NCBI GenBank assembly: GCA_036924085.1 | Contig: JAVGWX010000011.1 | Location: 35,907,710 to 35,971,709 of the forward strand | Reading direction: 5' to 3' | Source: Ariolimax columbianus | Taxonomy: Eukaryota > Mollusca > Gastropoda > Stylommatophora > Arionidae | DNA: 64,000 nt | In this document: positions 42,735-53,817 of the stretch, piece by piece | How the letters are laid out: every line of letters starts with the position of its first letter | Position numbering within the stretch: the first letter of the stretch is position 1 | Notes under the pieces: generated by a model | The model's database searches: none | Told to the model about the DNA's origin: nothing | The model's input: the letters and a program-made list of their open reading frames with translations, nothing else | Made by a program: the position numbers and the translations under genes

Positions 42735-43330
42735 TGATCAAGATGCTAAGCAGTTCATGAGCTGCCGTGGTCAGCGACCCAAACTGACCGCTAGCGTCAG
42801 GGTCAGCGACCAAGCGCTGCAAAAACTCTTTTATACCTCCACGTGATGATCCCGGATAACAGGCTCCAACAGGGCAGACTTTCTAATGTTGAGAGATCGA
42901 AGAGGGTAGGCTAATCTGACACAGGCTCCAACAGGGCAGACTTTCTAATGTTGAGAGATCGAAGAGGGTAGGCTAATCTGACACAGGCTCCAACAGGGCA
43001 GACTTTCTAATGTTGAGAGATCGAAGAGGGTAGGCTAATCTGACACAGGCTCCAACAGGGCAGACTTTCTAATGTTGAGAGATCGAAGAGGGTAGGCTAA
43101 TCTGACACAGGCTCCAACAGGGCAGACTTTCTAATGTAGAGAGATCGAAGAGGGTAGACTAACCCGGTAATCAACAATGGCATGCTGAAGTCGGATGTGA
43201 CGGACCGAACGATGCAAATATAACGGTCAAGCTGTAAACTACCACACAACGCATTCCGTTCTAAGGACTACGTGTTGCTACTTGCAAAGCCCTTTTCTGG
43301 GTTTGGTAGCTGGAGTTTTAAAACGAAAGA
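42735..43330 (+). mobile_element. Element F with internal 62-bp quintuplication
   Basis: Third element F: GATCAAGATGCTAAGCAGTT, GCTGCCGTGGTCAGCGACCC, CTCCACGTGATGATCCCGG, core GCTGAAGTCGGATGTGACGG, CTGTAAACTACCACACAACG, CTGGGTTTGGTAGCTGGAG. The middle is expanded by five copies of a 62-bp unit (42860-43169). Confidence 0.87.
42860..43169. repeat. 62-bp x 5 tandem repeat within element F
   Basis: Starts at 42860, 42922, 42984, 43046 and 43108 (CAGGCTCCAACAGGGCAGAC, TTTCTAATGTTGAGAGATCG, AAGAGGGTAGGCTAATCTGA). The first four are identical as far as I can see; the fifth has GTAGAG for GTTGAG and leads back into the normal element. Confidence 0.95.
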
Positions 43331-43334
43331 CAAA

Positions 43335-43401
43335 GAAGAAGAGGGAGAAGAAAAGAAGAAGTTTTTCAATGGGAAAGAGAGAGAGTGAAAGAGAGAGAGA
43401 A

Positions 43402-43432
<31 letters not shown>

Positions 43433-43435
43433 ATA
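43335..43435. repeat. GA-rich patch and (TA)n
   Basis: AGAAGA/GAGA words followed by alternating TA at 43407-43432. Confidence 0.9.
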
Positions 43436-43439
43436 ATTA

Positions 43440-44330
43440 CGTGTGTGAGATTGTGATGCTGTTAATATTACAAATATAACTCTGTAACTGTTCCCTTTTA
43501 TTTATTCTCTTGCGTGTTCATTTTCTTTTCTTGTGCTCAAGCATCTCTCAGCTGTTAATTTGAGCTTTTGGTATCTTGTTATCCTGTACAAAGGACAGGA
43601 CCAGTATGCGACACAAAAGTCTCAAGCAGTAGCGGAGAAGGCAGGGCGTCTGACATGAGCAATTGTAAGCTTCCGTGACAACAGGAAGAGGTAATGATAT
43701 AAGACACGCAAACAATGATATACAGACTAGATATTTTTTCATGGACGCCCTACTTGCGAGCCATTATGTATGTGGTGGCGAAATGTTACAATAGGCGACA
43801 CTTGAATGAACTTGTTAAGTGCCGGGCGGGTTAGAGGCGTTTTTGTCGCAAGTCACTTGTGGAGGGATTCAATGAGATTGTCCACTGCCGCTAGAATGAA
43901 CTGAGGAACAGAAGAATCGCATTTGAGAAGGTGCAACTTTAAAGCCTCTGCTCTGTGGGGTGCGATATTAAAATGGGGAGCCAGACACTAAGGCCTGCAA
44001 CTTCCTTCCAGAATATAATGGTACAAAACTGACAGTGGCGGACACTTGCTGTGCCCTGGAATGTGGCGTGTTGCTTGAACGTGCGCCCACGAGAGCAGGA
44101 CAAAGCCTAGTAACTGTTATTATGTCCGTCGTTAATGTGATACGTGAGACACTGTGCTTGAGAGGTGGTCTTGTTATATGAATCTGTCTTGATTTTGTGG
44201 TTCCCCTGATTTCATGGGCGGGGTGACCAGTCGTAATGTTCATTTTCTTTTAGCTTAAAGTTTCTACAGGAAATGCTAGTTGGCCCCATGCCCACTCTTC
44301 CTAAGTCGGATCGGGTGGCTGATTAGGGGG
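43440..44330. other. Unassigned ~890 bp
   Basis: No repeat seen. Two minus-strand frames (43548-43742, 43968-44243) have no family; the first is listed separately. A G run lies at 44331-44347. Confidence 0.35.
43548..43742 (-). CDS. 64-codon frame with signal-peptide-like start
   Basis: Begins MKKYLVCISLFACLISLPLP, a lysine pair then a hydrophobic stretch that could act as a secretion signal with cleavage near VTEA. The remainder has six cysteines in about 25 residues (CSCQTPCLLRYCLRLLC). No homologue known to me and no promoter or splice evidence. It may well be chance, since short hydrophobic frames are common in such DNA. Confidence 0.12.
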   Translation of the reverse strand: MKKYLVCISLFACLISLPLPVVTEAYNCSCQTPCLLRYCLRLLCRILVLSFVQDNKIPKAQINS

Positions 44331-44434
44331 AAAGGGGGGGGGGGGGGCAGTGATGGTAGATCACTCGGTTAACCTAGCAAAGGACTTAGTCTGAGTCTTA
44401 GTCTGAGTCTGAGTCTTAGTCCACATGTACTTCT

Positions 44435-44795
44435 ACAAGTGCTAAGGTCCTTGCACAGGTCCCAGCTCTGGCAAGAGCTGGATGTAGCCGGAAAGAGGAT
44501 TTCCTGCTTAGCTTATTACTCCGCTGCGTTAACCGATGTGCGAGTGCATCATAATAGACTCAAACACTAGAGAAAATTAGACCCACAGCCTTATAGGCAC
44601 CATCTATGCTGCTCTTAACAAACTACCTAACCATGGCGGGTGTTATGCCATGTCACACAGTTAGTCGCCTCTTACGACATGCTATCTGTCGGGCAGTGGT
44701 GCTTGTCCTTGTCATAGACAAAAACCGTCGGACCACTATAGATACTGGTTTCTTGTTAGTCTCCACCATAGCAAAGGTAAAGGGTTAAGCTCCCT
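44435..44795 (+). mobile_element. Element H
   Basis: About 350 bp matching 58985-59345: CTTCTACAAGTGCTAAGG, GAGCTGGATGTAGCCGG, GTTAACCGATGTGCGAGTGC, AATAGACTCAAACACTAGAG, GTTATGCCATGTCACACAGT, TCTTACGACATGCTATCTGT. Non-coding. Origin unknown. Confidence 0.82.
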
Positions 44796-44799
44796 CTAG

Positions 44800-44905
44800 C
44801 AGCTGGTCCAGTTGACTCAGTTGTAAATGCGTTCCTGCATGACTGATAATGAAGGAAAAAGGCAGCGCGAAAGGGAACTGATCACCCTACATGAGAAAGA
44901 TGTGG
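44800..44905 (+). mobile_element. SINE I fragment (body)
   Basis: CCAGTTGACTCAGTTGTAAA, GATAATGAAGGAAAAAGGCA and ACTGATCACCCTACATG match the body of the SINE at 7655-7895; the tRNA head is missing. Confidence 0.55.
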
Positions 44906-45117
44906 CTGTGTACTTTGAAGCTCTAACACTTCGTCACAGACGGCAAAGACTGCTATGGGACTATCTTTCTTCTAACGGTATACCTGATAGGGCAAACTGT
45001 TACTTTTTATTTTCGTCTTGTAATCGCGTCTTAGATATTCATACGATCAGATGAGATCAGGTGATGAACTCTACCATTGCTTTTAGCTTCTGTTTAGCTA
45101 ATCCGTAATCAAGATTT

Positions 45118-45350
45118 TTTTGGGGTTACCCAGTGGTCTCGAGGTAAGGGGTTCGCCTCGGGTGCTGGTGGTCGCGGGTTCAAATCACGGTGGATCATCC
45201 GGTAAATATTTCCCCTGATCTCTGAGTAGTGAGATCAGACACACGTGTGTAGTTGCGCGCACGTTAAAAATACCTAAGCAGTTTGAAATCGAAAAGAGTA
45301 GGCCTAACGGCCGATGCTCGGGCAAAATTCAAGTTTAAAATCTACTCAAA
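45118..45350 (+). mobile_element. tRNA-headed SINE, other family
   Basis: Head ACCCAGTGGTCTCGAGGTAA (box A) and GGTTCAAATCACGG (box B near 45178), then TCTCTGAGTAGTGAGATCAG, AAATACCTAAGCAGTTTGAA, ending in an A-rich part. Only one copy seen here. Confidence 0.68.
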
Positions 45351-45424
45351 TTATTTTAGGGATATTCGCCCCACAGAGAATATGTCGCTAAAAGGGGTCT
45401 GTGTGGCTGTAACATCAGGTATGT

Positions 45425-45485
45425 GGTTAGCGGAGCGGAGTAAATGACGCCTAACAGGCTGCGGGTCTACCTTGCTCTAATTTAT
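45425..45485 (-). mobile_element. Element H fragment
   Basis: On the minus strand TTAGAGCAAGGTAGACCCGC and AGCCTGTTAGGCGTCATTTA match the middle of element H. The flanking sequence does not. Confidence 0.5.
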
Positions 45486-45680
45486 GCTTCCACCTCCACC
45501 AGTCCCATAACAAAGGCGAGTGTAGATTCCAGAGGCTAACAGAAGGTTGGATTGACCTGGCAAGTTACCAGTGGATTTTTACCTGCCAAAAAAACAAAAA
45601 AAATTAAACAAAAGGACGTCGTACAACATAAGTGAACTGAAGATAGGTAGATCAAGAATGTGATGTTAATGAATGTAGCA

Positions 45681-45757
45681 TGTTACAGAAATGTTATAGA
45701 AATGTTACAGAAATGTTACAGAAATGTTACAGAAATGTTATAGAAATGTTATAGAAA
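45681..45757. repeat. 11-bp tandem repeat
   Basis: About seven copies of GAAATGTTACA or GAAATGTTATA, immediately before a LINE fragment. Confidence 0.9.
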
Positions 45758-45897
45758 GGTCCTCAGAATACCATGGACCCGGAAAAAGAAGAATGCAGAC
45801 ATTCGACAAGAGTTGGGCATAGAGAAGAACTGGTTCCTAAATTTAATCATGAACAGGAAAAGTAAATACTATGGCCACATCAAAAGACACAACGAGG
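45757..45897 (+). mobile_element. LINE V C-terminal fragment
   Basis: Reads VLRIPWTRKKKNADIRQELG, IEKNWFLNLIMNRKSKYYGH, IKRHN, the same order as LINE V at 34520 (KIPWLAKRKNGDIL...YFGHIKR). It stops at a SINE C fragment. Confidence 0.65.
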
Positions 45898-46055
45898 ACG
45901 GTGTTGGCTAGTGGTTAAGTGGTACGACTCACAATCCGAGGGTGTTGGGTTCGTTCCCTATCACACCATCGGTCGTTACCCTTATTAATGATTACCTGCA
46001 TAAGCCTGTCCCATCGGTCGTTACCCTTATTAGTGATTACCTGCATGAGCCTATC
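45898..46055 (+). mobile_element. SINE C 5' fragment with 45-bp duplication
   Basis: GGCTAGTGGTTAAGTGGTAC and GGTTCGTTCCC match the SINE C head; the core and tail are absent. The end is duplicated: CCATCGGTCGTTACCCTTAT occurs at 45966 and 46011. Confidence 0.65.
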
Positions 46056-46059
46056 TCGT

Positions 46060-46385
46060 TAAGTAGGACATCACATCGAGCTCACGCCAGACCTGGGATC
46101 TGCACAAGGGCATACGCACTTTAGAAGTACAGGTCGAATAGGACTACGAAGATCGCTGTACGCGGGGACTTCTATTTCTTCTACTTTAGCCAACTTCCCT
46201 GTGACCTAGACAGCTGTAATGTTTTGCACTTGCTCTGCTAGTTCGACCTGTTCTTCTTCTTTCTTTCGTTGTCTCATTTTCAACCAGGTTATAGCCCAGC
46301 GACGTGGTATGTAATCGTCTTTCGCCTCTCTCGTAGCCTCAGTAATATTATTCCCAAATGTACTGGGGAACTATCCCCAACTATT
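46060..46385. other. Unassigned ~330 bp
   Basis: Nothing recognised. Confidence 0.35.
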
Positions 46386-46389
46386 TTCC

Positions 46390-47215
46390 TGAAACATCTC
46401 TTCAGCTTTTAGTAAACTTTCCTGGGCCTCTTCAGCTTTTAGTAAACTTTCCTGGACCTCTTCAGCTTTTAGTAAACTTTCCTGGACCTCTTCAGCTTTT
46501 AGTAAACTTTCCTGGACCTCTTCAGCTTTTAGTAAACTTTCCTGGACCTATTCAGCTTTTAGTAAACTTTCCTGGACCTCTTCAGCTTTTAGTAAACTTT
46601 CCTGGACCTCTTCAGCTTTTAGTAAACTTTCCTGGACCTCTTTGACTTTTAGTAAACTTTCCTGGACCTCTTCAGCTTTTAGTAAACTTTCCTGGACCTC
46701 TTCAGCTTTTAGTAAACTTTCCTGGACCTCTTCAGCTTTTAGTAAACTTTCCTGGACCTCTTCAGCTTTTAGTAAACTTTCCTGGACCTCTTCAGCTTTT
46801 AGTAAACTTTCCTGGACCTCTTCAGCTTTTAGTAAACTTTCCTGGACCTCTTCAGCTTTTAGTAAACTTTCCTGGACCGCTTTGACTTTTAGTAACTCAT
46901 CCGGTACTTCTTCTTAAGCTCTTAGTAACTGTTCCTGGTAGCTCTTTAGCTATTAATAAACTTTTCCGGCCCTCGTTAGCTTTTAGTAAACTGTTCCGAA
47001 CCTAATTCATTTGTAGTAACTTTTCACGGACATTTTTAACTTTCATTAAACTTTCCTGGATCTCTTCACCTTTTAGTAAACTTTTCTGGGCCTCCTTATC
47101 TATTAGTAAACTTTCCTGGACCATTGTATCTGTTAGTAAACTTTCTTGGAACTCTTTATCTGTTAGTAAACTTTCTTGGACTTCTTTGACTTTTAATAAA
47201 CAGTCAGGTGCCCCT
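46390..47215. repeat. 30-bp satellite, 16 near-identical copies plus decayed edge
   Basis: From about 46402 to 46880, sixteen copies in perfect 30-bp register: TTCAGCTTTTAGTAAACTTT plus CCTGGACCTC, two of them with TTTGAC for TTCAGC. From 46880 to 47215 the same unit continues but with drift (TTTTAGTAACTCATCCGG, CTATTAGTAAACTTTC). The frame stays open because 30 is a multiple of three, giving a 10-residue repeat in two overlapping frames; not a gene. Confidence 0.95.
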
Positions 47216-47970
47216 TTTGGTAATATTTAATCTTCCCGCAAACCTTCTCTTCTAGAGACCTTCTCTTCTAGAAACCTCTTCTAGAAACCTTCTCTTTTAG
47301 AAACCTTCTCTTCTAGAAACCTTCTCTTCTAGAAACCTTCTCTTTTAGAAACCTTCTCTTCTAGAAACCTTCTCTTCTAGAAACCTTCTCTTCTAGAAGC
47401 CTTCTCTTCCAGAAACCTTCTCTTCTAGAAACATTCTCTTCTAGAAACCTTCTCTTCTAGAAACCTTCTCTTCTAGAAACCTTTTCTTCTAGAAACCTTC
47501 TCTTCTAGAAACCTTCACTTTTAGAAACCTTCTCTTCTAGAAACCTTCTCTTCTAGAAATCTTCTCTTCTAGAAATCTTCTCTTCTAGAAACCATTTCTT
47601 CTAGAAATCTTCTCTCTAGAAACCTTCTCTTCTAGAAACCTTCTCTTCTAGAAACGTTCTCTTCTAGAAACCTTCTCTTCTAGAAACCTTCTCTTCTAGA
47701 AACCATCTTCTAGAAACCTTCCCATACATTTTGGCGTTCAGTAAACAGTCAAGTGCCCCTTTTGGTAATATTAAATCTTCCCGCAAACCTTCTCTTCTAG
47801 AAACCTTCTCTTCTAGAAACCTTCCCTTCTAGAACCCTTGCCTTCTAGAAACCTTCCCATACATTTTGTCGTTTAGTGAACAGTCAGGTGGGTGCCCCTT
47901 TTGGTAATATTAAATCTTTCCGCAAACCTTGTCTTCTAGAAACCTTCCCGTCTAGAAACTTCCCCATACA
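47216..47970. repeat. 16-bp satellite in three blocks
   Basis: A 16-bp unit CCTTCTCTTCTAGAAA repeated about 28 times in the first block (47246-47718), with shorter second (47790-47850) and third (47925-47960) blocks. Each block is preceded by the same leader containing GCCCCTTTTGGTAATAT and AATCTTCCCGCAAACC, so leader plus array forms a higher-order unit seen three times. Confidence 0.93.
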
Positions 47971-47974
47971 TTTT

Positions 47975-48565
47975 GACCATCTTAACTTTTAGTAAACCCT
48001 CCCGCTCTAGCTTCCGCATGCTCCCAACAGCCCTTGGAATTGTCCTAACACAAAATATGAATCATTAGCTCAGATCTTATGTGACAGAGCCAAAGATTTG
48101 GTAGCCCAGGGACATCGGGTAACATCACACCTAAAGAAACACGACGCTGGAAGTGGTTCCTTTGTTGTGCGGACAAAAAACGATCCAGTGAACATTTACC
48201 GAGGTAGTGTTAAGCAAGTTCTGCGTAAGACGGGATGATCGTTTTGCATTGTAAAATTGAGGCATATTTGAGAGTGAGAGATAGGCAATGAAGGATAGAC
48301 GTAAAAATGCTAGAAAATTGTAGAAAAGATAAATTGAAACATCTGCTACCAGATAGTAGCTCTTAAACTGAGAGAGCAATCAATGGTGTCGTGAAACTGT
48401 AACATTAATTACAAACGTGTGACCAAATAGCGAAAAAAGAGTTAGTAATGAAGACTTTACGACAATTGGCACAAAAAAAAACAATCACAAATAAAGTTGG
48501 ATAAAATGAAAGGACTGAATTGGAATAATACAATCAATAAGAAAATTAAAAAATTGTTTTTTTTA
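47975..48565. other. Unassigned ~590 bp
   Basis: AT-rich; an 82-codon minus-strand frame has no family. Nothing else recognised. Confidence 0.35.
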
Positions 48566-48569
48566 AATT

Positions 48570-50815
48570 GAACAAGAAAGAAAATGATAGAACTGATCCA
48601 AATGAAAACGGGCCTATCAGTCTACTGAGTTGTGTAGGCAAACTGATGGAGCGTATGGTAAAAACCAGACTGATGTGGCATCTGGAAGAAAAACACATAC
48701 TAATTCCACAGTAAGCAGGTTTTAGACAGCACATATCCACCGAAGACCAGATCACTCTCATAGCCCAGAAAATAGAGGATGCTTACCAGGAGAAAAAACA
48801 CACAGTAGCGGTTTGGGTGGATCTAGAGAAGGCATTTGACAAGGTGTGGACAGAGGGACTTAAAGTCAAGCTACGAAGAAGTGAAGTTTGTGGGAAAATG
48901 TACAGATGGATCAGCCACTACCTCGAAAACAGAACAGCCAGAGCTCAAGTACAAGGGCAGTTGAGCAAAAAGGTGACACTTGAGCAGGGAGTACCCAAAG
49001 GAGGAGTACTGTCACTCACACTTTTACTGGTGTATATAAACAGAGAATATACCAAGAAGAGTCCACAGCTCCATGTTTGCAGACGATCTGGCTATGTGGA
49101 CCTCTGAAAAAAAATCTCCCCATAGAAAACAATCGGATGCAGCAGGCCCTAACATCGTTGGAGGAGTGGACGAACTCATGGCTGGTCAAAATAAATGAAG
49201 AAAAAACAACATGTACGATATTCTCGCTTTCAAATAAACCACAGAACACCAAAATAAGTCTTAACGGCAAATATCTGCCGCCAAACAACAACCCAAACTA
49301 CCTGGGAGTCACATTTGATCGGCCCATGACATAGAAAAGTTAGATCGAGAGAAACCGAATGAGAGCCAGACAAAGAATGACAATCATGAGGAAACTTGCT
49401 GGCACAAGCTGGGGAGCAGACGAAAGAATACTAAAGAAACTGTACACTGGAAGAGTGAGATCAGTTCTCGGGTATGGCATTGCCGCACGGACAACAGCAG
49501 CAAAGGCGAACTTTGATAAAATTGGCAAACTTCAAAACCAAGCTATGAGAGTTATAACAGGAGGCAAGAAGTCAACGCCAATTGTAGAACTTGAAAAGAT
49601 TACAAAACTGCAATCAATGAACGACAGAAGAGACTGCAGAGCCCAGCAGCAAGCAGAGAAACTCAGAAGGCTGACAGACCAGCCAATGCATCAGAGACTA
49701 AATAGATTTGGAAATTGGAAACTAAAGCGGAGAAACTTTGTAGAAATAGCCAAAGCAAAGATGAGCGAAGACCCTATGAACACCGTAACAATACCAAAGC
49801 CCATCCCTACTATACGCAAGCCTACCTGGAAGCAGCATATCATTCCGGAGGTGGTAGAAAAAATACCAGGTATTGGAAACAAGAACAGCCAGACTGAAAA
49901 AGAAAGAGGAGACATAACCCTGAGGTACATAACGAAAAACTACCCAAGCATGGACTGGACCCATACATACACCGACGGTTCTGTAACAAACACAACACAG
50001 AATGGAGGGGGACGGGTATTCATGAGACTACCAAATGGTAGAAAAATAACACTGTCAGTGGCAACTGGAAAATACTCAAGCAATTTCAAAGCGGAGGCAG
50101 AGGTACTGAGGGCTGCAGTAGAAGCAATGCTGACAGGCGAAAGCAATGAAAGCCAGATAGTCCTGTTTACAGATGCCCTGGCCGTAGTCACAGCACTAAA
50201 AACCGGAAAAATACTGAACTTAATGAACTCTGTCAACTATGTCAGCGGTCCGCACCAAAAAGAGTAGTGGTACAGTGGGATCCATCCCACTGTAACATCA
50301 AAGGCAACGAGGAGGCAGACAGACTGGCAAAAGAAGGTGCAAGACTACCACAACCAGATTCTAGTGTGACCTACGAAGAGTCCAAAAGGCTTATTAGGGG
50401 CAGATAAATGGCCAAATGGGAAACAGAACATACTGGCTACACAAAAAATGATTCCTATTACCAGTTCAACAGAAGAGAGCAGGTCGTGGTCTTCAGACTC
50501 CGCACAGGCCACAACAGACTGAGGTACCACCTATTCAATAAACTGAAGATAGGTGGCACTGACGAATGCACTTGTGGTTCTGGGAAAATGACCGCTGAAC
50601 ATCTGATGCAAAACTGCCCGACATACGAGGATCAGAGAAAGCACATGTGGCCATCACCAGTGGCAACACTAGACAAGCTCTATGGCAGTGTCGACAGCCT
50701 CAGGATGACCGCTGCTTTTTTCGAAAAAATACAGGTTGACGTTTGACAGCGTACGAAGTAGAAGAAAAAGAAGAAGAAGAAGAAGAAGAAGAAGAAGAAG
50801 AAGACGAAGAAGAAG
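48570..50815 (+). mobile_element. LINE X: RT and RNase H, longest copy
   Basis: Non-LTR element with reverse transcriptase followed by RNase H. In order: DPNENGPISLLSCVGKLMER, KTRLMWHLEEKHILIPQ, stop, AGFRQHISTEDQITLI, VDLEKAFDKVWTEGL (motif A), LEQGVPKGGVLSLTLLL (motif B), MFAPDD-like box read MFADDLAMWTS in a shifted frame near 49073 (motif C), NSWLVKINEEKTTCTIFS, NYLGVTFDRP. A 302-codon frame (49359-50267) follows, with YTDGSVTNTTQNGGG, SNFKAEAEVLRAAV and FTDALAVVTALK of RNase H, then PSHCNIKGNEEADRLAKE, a zinc-knuckle-like CTCGSGKMTAEHLMQNCP, and DKLYGSVDSLRMTAAFFEK. It ends in a long AAG tail (50747-50815). The endonuclease part is absent (5' truncation), and there are at least four frame breaks. 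Confidence 0.9.
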
Positions 50816-50819
50816 AAAT

Positions 50820-51100
50820 CAAAATAATGATACTACGAGTATGAAATAACACAAAGGAAAGACACAAAAAATAGAAAATAGAGAATAATAACATGATAAC
50901 AATAAAATATGCCAGATTCAGAAGCAAATCTTGAAAATATGCAACAACAACACCACAGAATAAGTTAGCATACAACAGAAATGGGCAAAATACACAACAA
51001 TATGAGAACAAAAAAACAATGTTAAAATGAGAAGTTAAAAACAGGGATATACTCATTTGTAATAAAAGGGTTAACAAAAATGTAGAAGGAATACATGGAC
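50820..51100. other. A-rich spacer
   Basis: Simple A-rich sequence with AACAA words; no element seen. Confidence 0.4.
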
Positions 51101-51104
51101 CAGG

Positions 51105-51362
51105 AAATAATGTACAATAAACAGATTGATAACATAAGATAGATACCAATAAAACAAAGGTAACAGATAATATTCAACAGAGTGATAAGATATGATACGT
51201 TACTAGCAAAACAGTGATATTAGATAATGTACAATAAACAGAGTGATATGATATGATAAGTAGCTAGCAAAACAGTGATATTAGATAATGTACAATAAAC
51301 AGAGTGATAAGATATAAGTTACTAGCAAAACAGTGATATTAGATAATGTACAATAAACATAA
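51105..51362. repeat. ~60-bp tandem repeat
   Basis: Three good copies and one partial of AGTGATAAGATATGATACGT, TACTAGCAAAACAGTGATAT, TAGATAATGTACAATAAACA, with unit length varying between 56 and 61 bp. It ends at an element A. Confidence 0.85.
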
Positions 51363-51364
51363 TG

Positions 51365-51690
51365 ATTGTTATTGTTATTGTTTAATTAATGTCCACAAAG
51401 AGTAAGTTTACTCTTTTGTGCGCTCTGAAAAGGACGTTAAGTGGCATGCTGATGAAGGTGGGCTGCGGTCCTCCAGGCGGTTGTACTATGCTTGGCTTCA
51501 TCTTCGTGGCGCTCACTACCACAGGGATCACATCGATTCACATATCGTCAGTCAGACTGCTTTGAAAACAGCCTGTTTCCAGGGAACGCTACATGGAAGA
51601 AAGATTGTGGTCGGTCAGTGTATTGACCCTGATGTGACGTCCTGGTCAGTATGTTGGGCCTGACTGGACTAACGTCTCAGTTCCCCAAAC
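51365..51690 (-). mobile_element. Element A
   Basis: Minus-strand copy: GTT/ATT tail, CCACAAAGAGTAAGTTTACT, TGCGCTCTGAAAAGGACG, CTCCAGGCGGTTGTACTATG, ACAGGGATCACATCGATTC, CGTCAGTCAGACTGC, AACAGCCTGTTTCCAGGG, GTCAGTATGTTGGGCCTGAC and the head end GACTAACGTCTCAGTTCC. It has the shortest head (one unit). Confidence 0.87.
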
Positions 51691-51694
51691 AGAA

Positions 51695-52515
51695 TGATAC
51701 AAAATAATAACAAACAAAAAACATAACCTACCCAAAAAAACAAACAACTCAGGGATTTCAAATAATATACAATAACCAATATACCGAAAGTTTTACTACA
51801 GGTACAGTAATGGTTACGAAACTACATGGGGCATGTTATGTTATACACTACCAACCCCACTGCACTATAGGCAGCGCCACAGGTTCTTCATTTCAGTTTC
51901 TTCACCAAAAGACGAAGAACATTGCAACTGATGGTTTCTGTACCTTCCGTCTTGCACACATTTCTGATTTGCTCTCTCAAACAGCTCATCCGGCAATTAA
52001 CGGGACAACTGCCCCCCCCCCCCCCCCAATTGATTTTCACCTTGAAAATCATTGTTTGAAAGAGCGTTTTTGAGCGTCCGTCTGTGATTGCTTTCAGTCC
52101 CCCCCCCCCCCCCCCTCCCCTCGTCCCTTTCCAAATCCCTTTACCTGTATTAGGTGGAAATAATGTTTTTTTCAAAGCCAATGTGGTGCTTGGTTTGACC
52201 TATCCTCTTCAACAGTGCATGTAGAATTTTTTTCATTTTTTTCAAGAGGTCCTTTTGCCTGAAAGATTTGATGTCAGAAAGGCATTTTTAGGAGAGCAGC
52301 ACTGATGGTGACTAAAAGGCAGGTCCAAGGTCCAGCATTGCTCTTGTGTTTTAGTACAATGTGGATGAGGCCAGGTCGCGGATTTGACTGTCATTCACAC
52401 TAGTCGGCGACTTACACTTCTGTCCGTGGAAACGTTTGTTTTCCATTTGAATTAGTTCGTTCGTTCATTTTGGGGTGTTTATTCATTTCCGATTTTTTTT
52501 ATGTTTTTGTTATTT
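51695..52515. other. Unassigned ~820 bp with two C runs
   Basis: C16 at 52012-52027 and C17 at 52099-52115. Between them GATTTTCA and TGAAAATC form a small hairpin. No element or gene seen. Confidence 0.45.
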
Positions 52516-52524
52516 TTGAGTTCG

Positions 52525-52762
52525 CCTTATTTCTATATTCATCAATGCGGGTGTGCGCTGCAATGCGGTTTTTACTTTGCGCATGTCGGCCCAGTGCATC
52601 CGACTTCGGCATGCATTTTATGTAAGGGTCTGCTTCCTCCTGCATTTTCTAAGGGTTTGCTTCCCCAGGGTAACAGCAGGTACTGTGATGGGGATCGAAC
52701 CCAGCACCTTCGGATTGTGAGCCGTGTCACTAAACCACTAGCCCACCCCGTCGCCCTTCATC
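52525..52762 (-). mobile_element. SINE C
   Basis: Minus-strand copy: GAGTTCGCCTTATTTC, CAGTGCATCCGACTTCGGC (core), TGGGGATCGAACCCAGC (box B), GAGCCGTGTCACTAAACCAC (box A). Nearly full length. Confidence 0.88.
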
Positions 52763-52849
52763 TCCGATAATGCTGGCATGGTCTTCGGTTATAATGTAAT
52801 AGTATTTCTGTTACCCTGTATTTTGTGTTCTCTCTTCATTCTCCGTCCA

Positions 52850-53430
52850 TCTGTACATCTCTGTCACTCCCTCTTTATGTTCCCCTCCCTCTCTCGCTCT
52901 CTCCTTCTCTCTCACTGCCTCTTCGACACTCCTCCTCCTGCTCATTTCCACTCTTTTGTTTTCAGTCGATCTCTCTTTGACTTTTCTTCTCCCATCTCAC
53001 TTCCTCTCTCTCAACCTATCTCCCATCTATCGTTGACTCTCTTCTTTCTCTCACTCTCCAACTTTGACACTCTTCCTCCCTACCTCACCATCTCTATCTA
53101 CCTCTCTCTCACTCTATTCTATTGTCTGTCTTTATCTATCTCTCTACCTCTATGACACTCTCTTGTTTACTCTCCACCTTACCCTACATCTCTCTCACTT
53201 TCTCTGACTCTCCTCCTCCCTCACGCTCTCACTCTCTCTCGTTCTTATCTCTCCTCCTCCTCCCCTCTCCTCCTCGTTCTCTTACTCTCTCCACACATCA
53301 TTTCTTGCACACTCCCTTATTGACTCCCCTCTCCCTCTCAGCCTCTCTCCTCTTTGTCTCTCCTCCTCTCCCCTCTTTTCCTCTCTCGTTCTCTCCCTCT
53401 CTCTCACGCATATTATCTCCATTCTACACA
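52850..53430. repeat. Pyrimidine tract (CT-rich)
   Basis: About 580 bp of CTCTCT, TCTCAC and CTCC words with very few purines; serine/leucine/proline frames are artefacts. Confidence 0.9.
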
Positions 53431-53434
53431 CAAT

Positions 53435-53815
53435 TACCTACCTCTTACCATTCCTCATCATTATAACTATAAACGGGCGGTTTCCTTTCCTTTTCAAATA
53501 TCGCCCACTTCTATCAATCTTCCCATGGCATCGACCTCGCCCAGCTTACCTGATATACTCCTCTTGTTCTCTTAACGTATCGGGTGGCATATTCGATAGA
53601 GGCTTCTTTGTGTTCTGGCCAGAGCGACTACATTAGCAGAGTCGGTAGCCCAGTTAAACACAGGAGACCGACAGTTGGCATTAGGGCCGTTATGAAATCC
53701 GAGAAATGAATCCTTTTATTGTGGGGACAAGCAGGCAAGTTTTAGAGAGCCACATCTGTTGACCGTTGGAGTTCCCACACATGCCAGGCTGGCCCTTAGT
53801 CAACCTCGACAGACG
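53435..53815. other. Unassigned ~380 bp
   Basis: Nothing recognised. Confidence 0.35.
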
Positions 53816-53817
53816 TT

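Noticed and set aside
46358..46917. Repeat protein frames (LQLLVNFPGP and SAFSKLSWTS repeats)
   Set aside because: Two different frames of the same 30-bp satellite are open; no start context, no flanking coding sequence.
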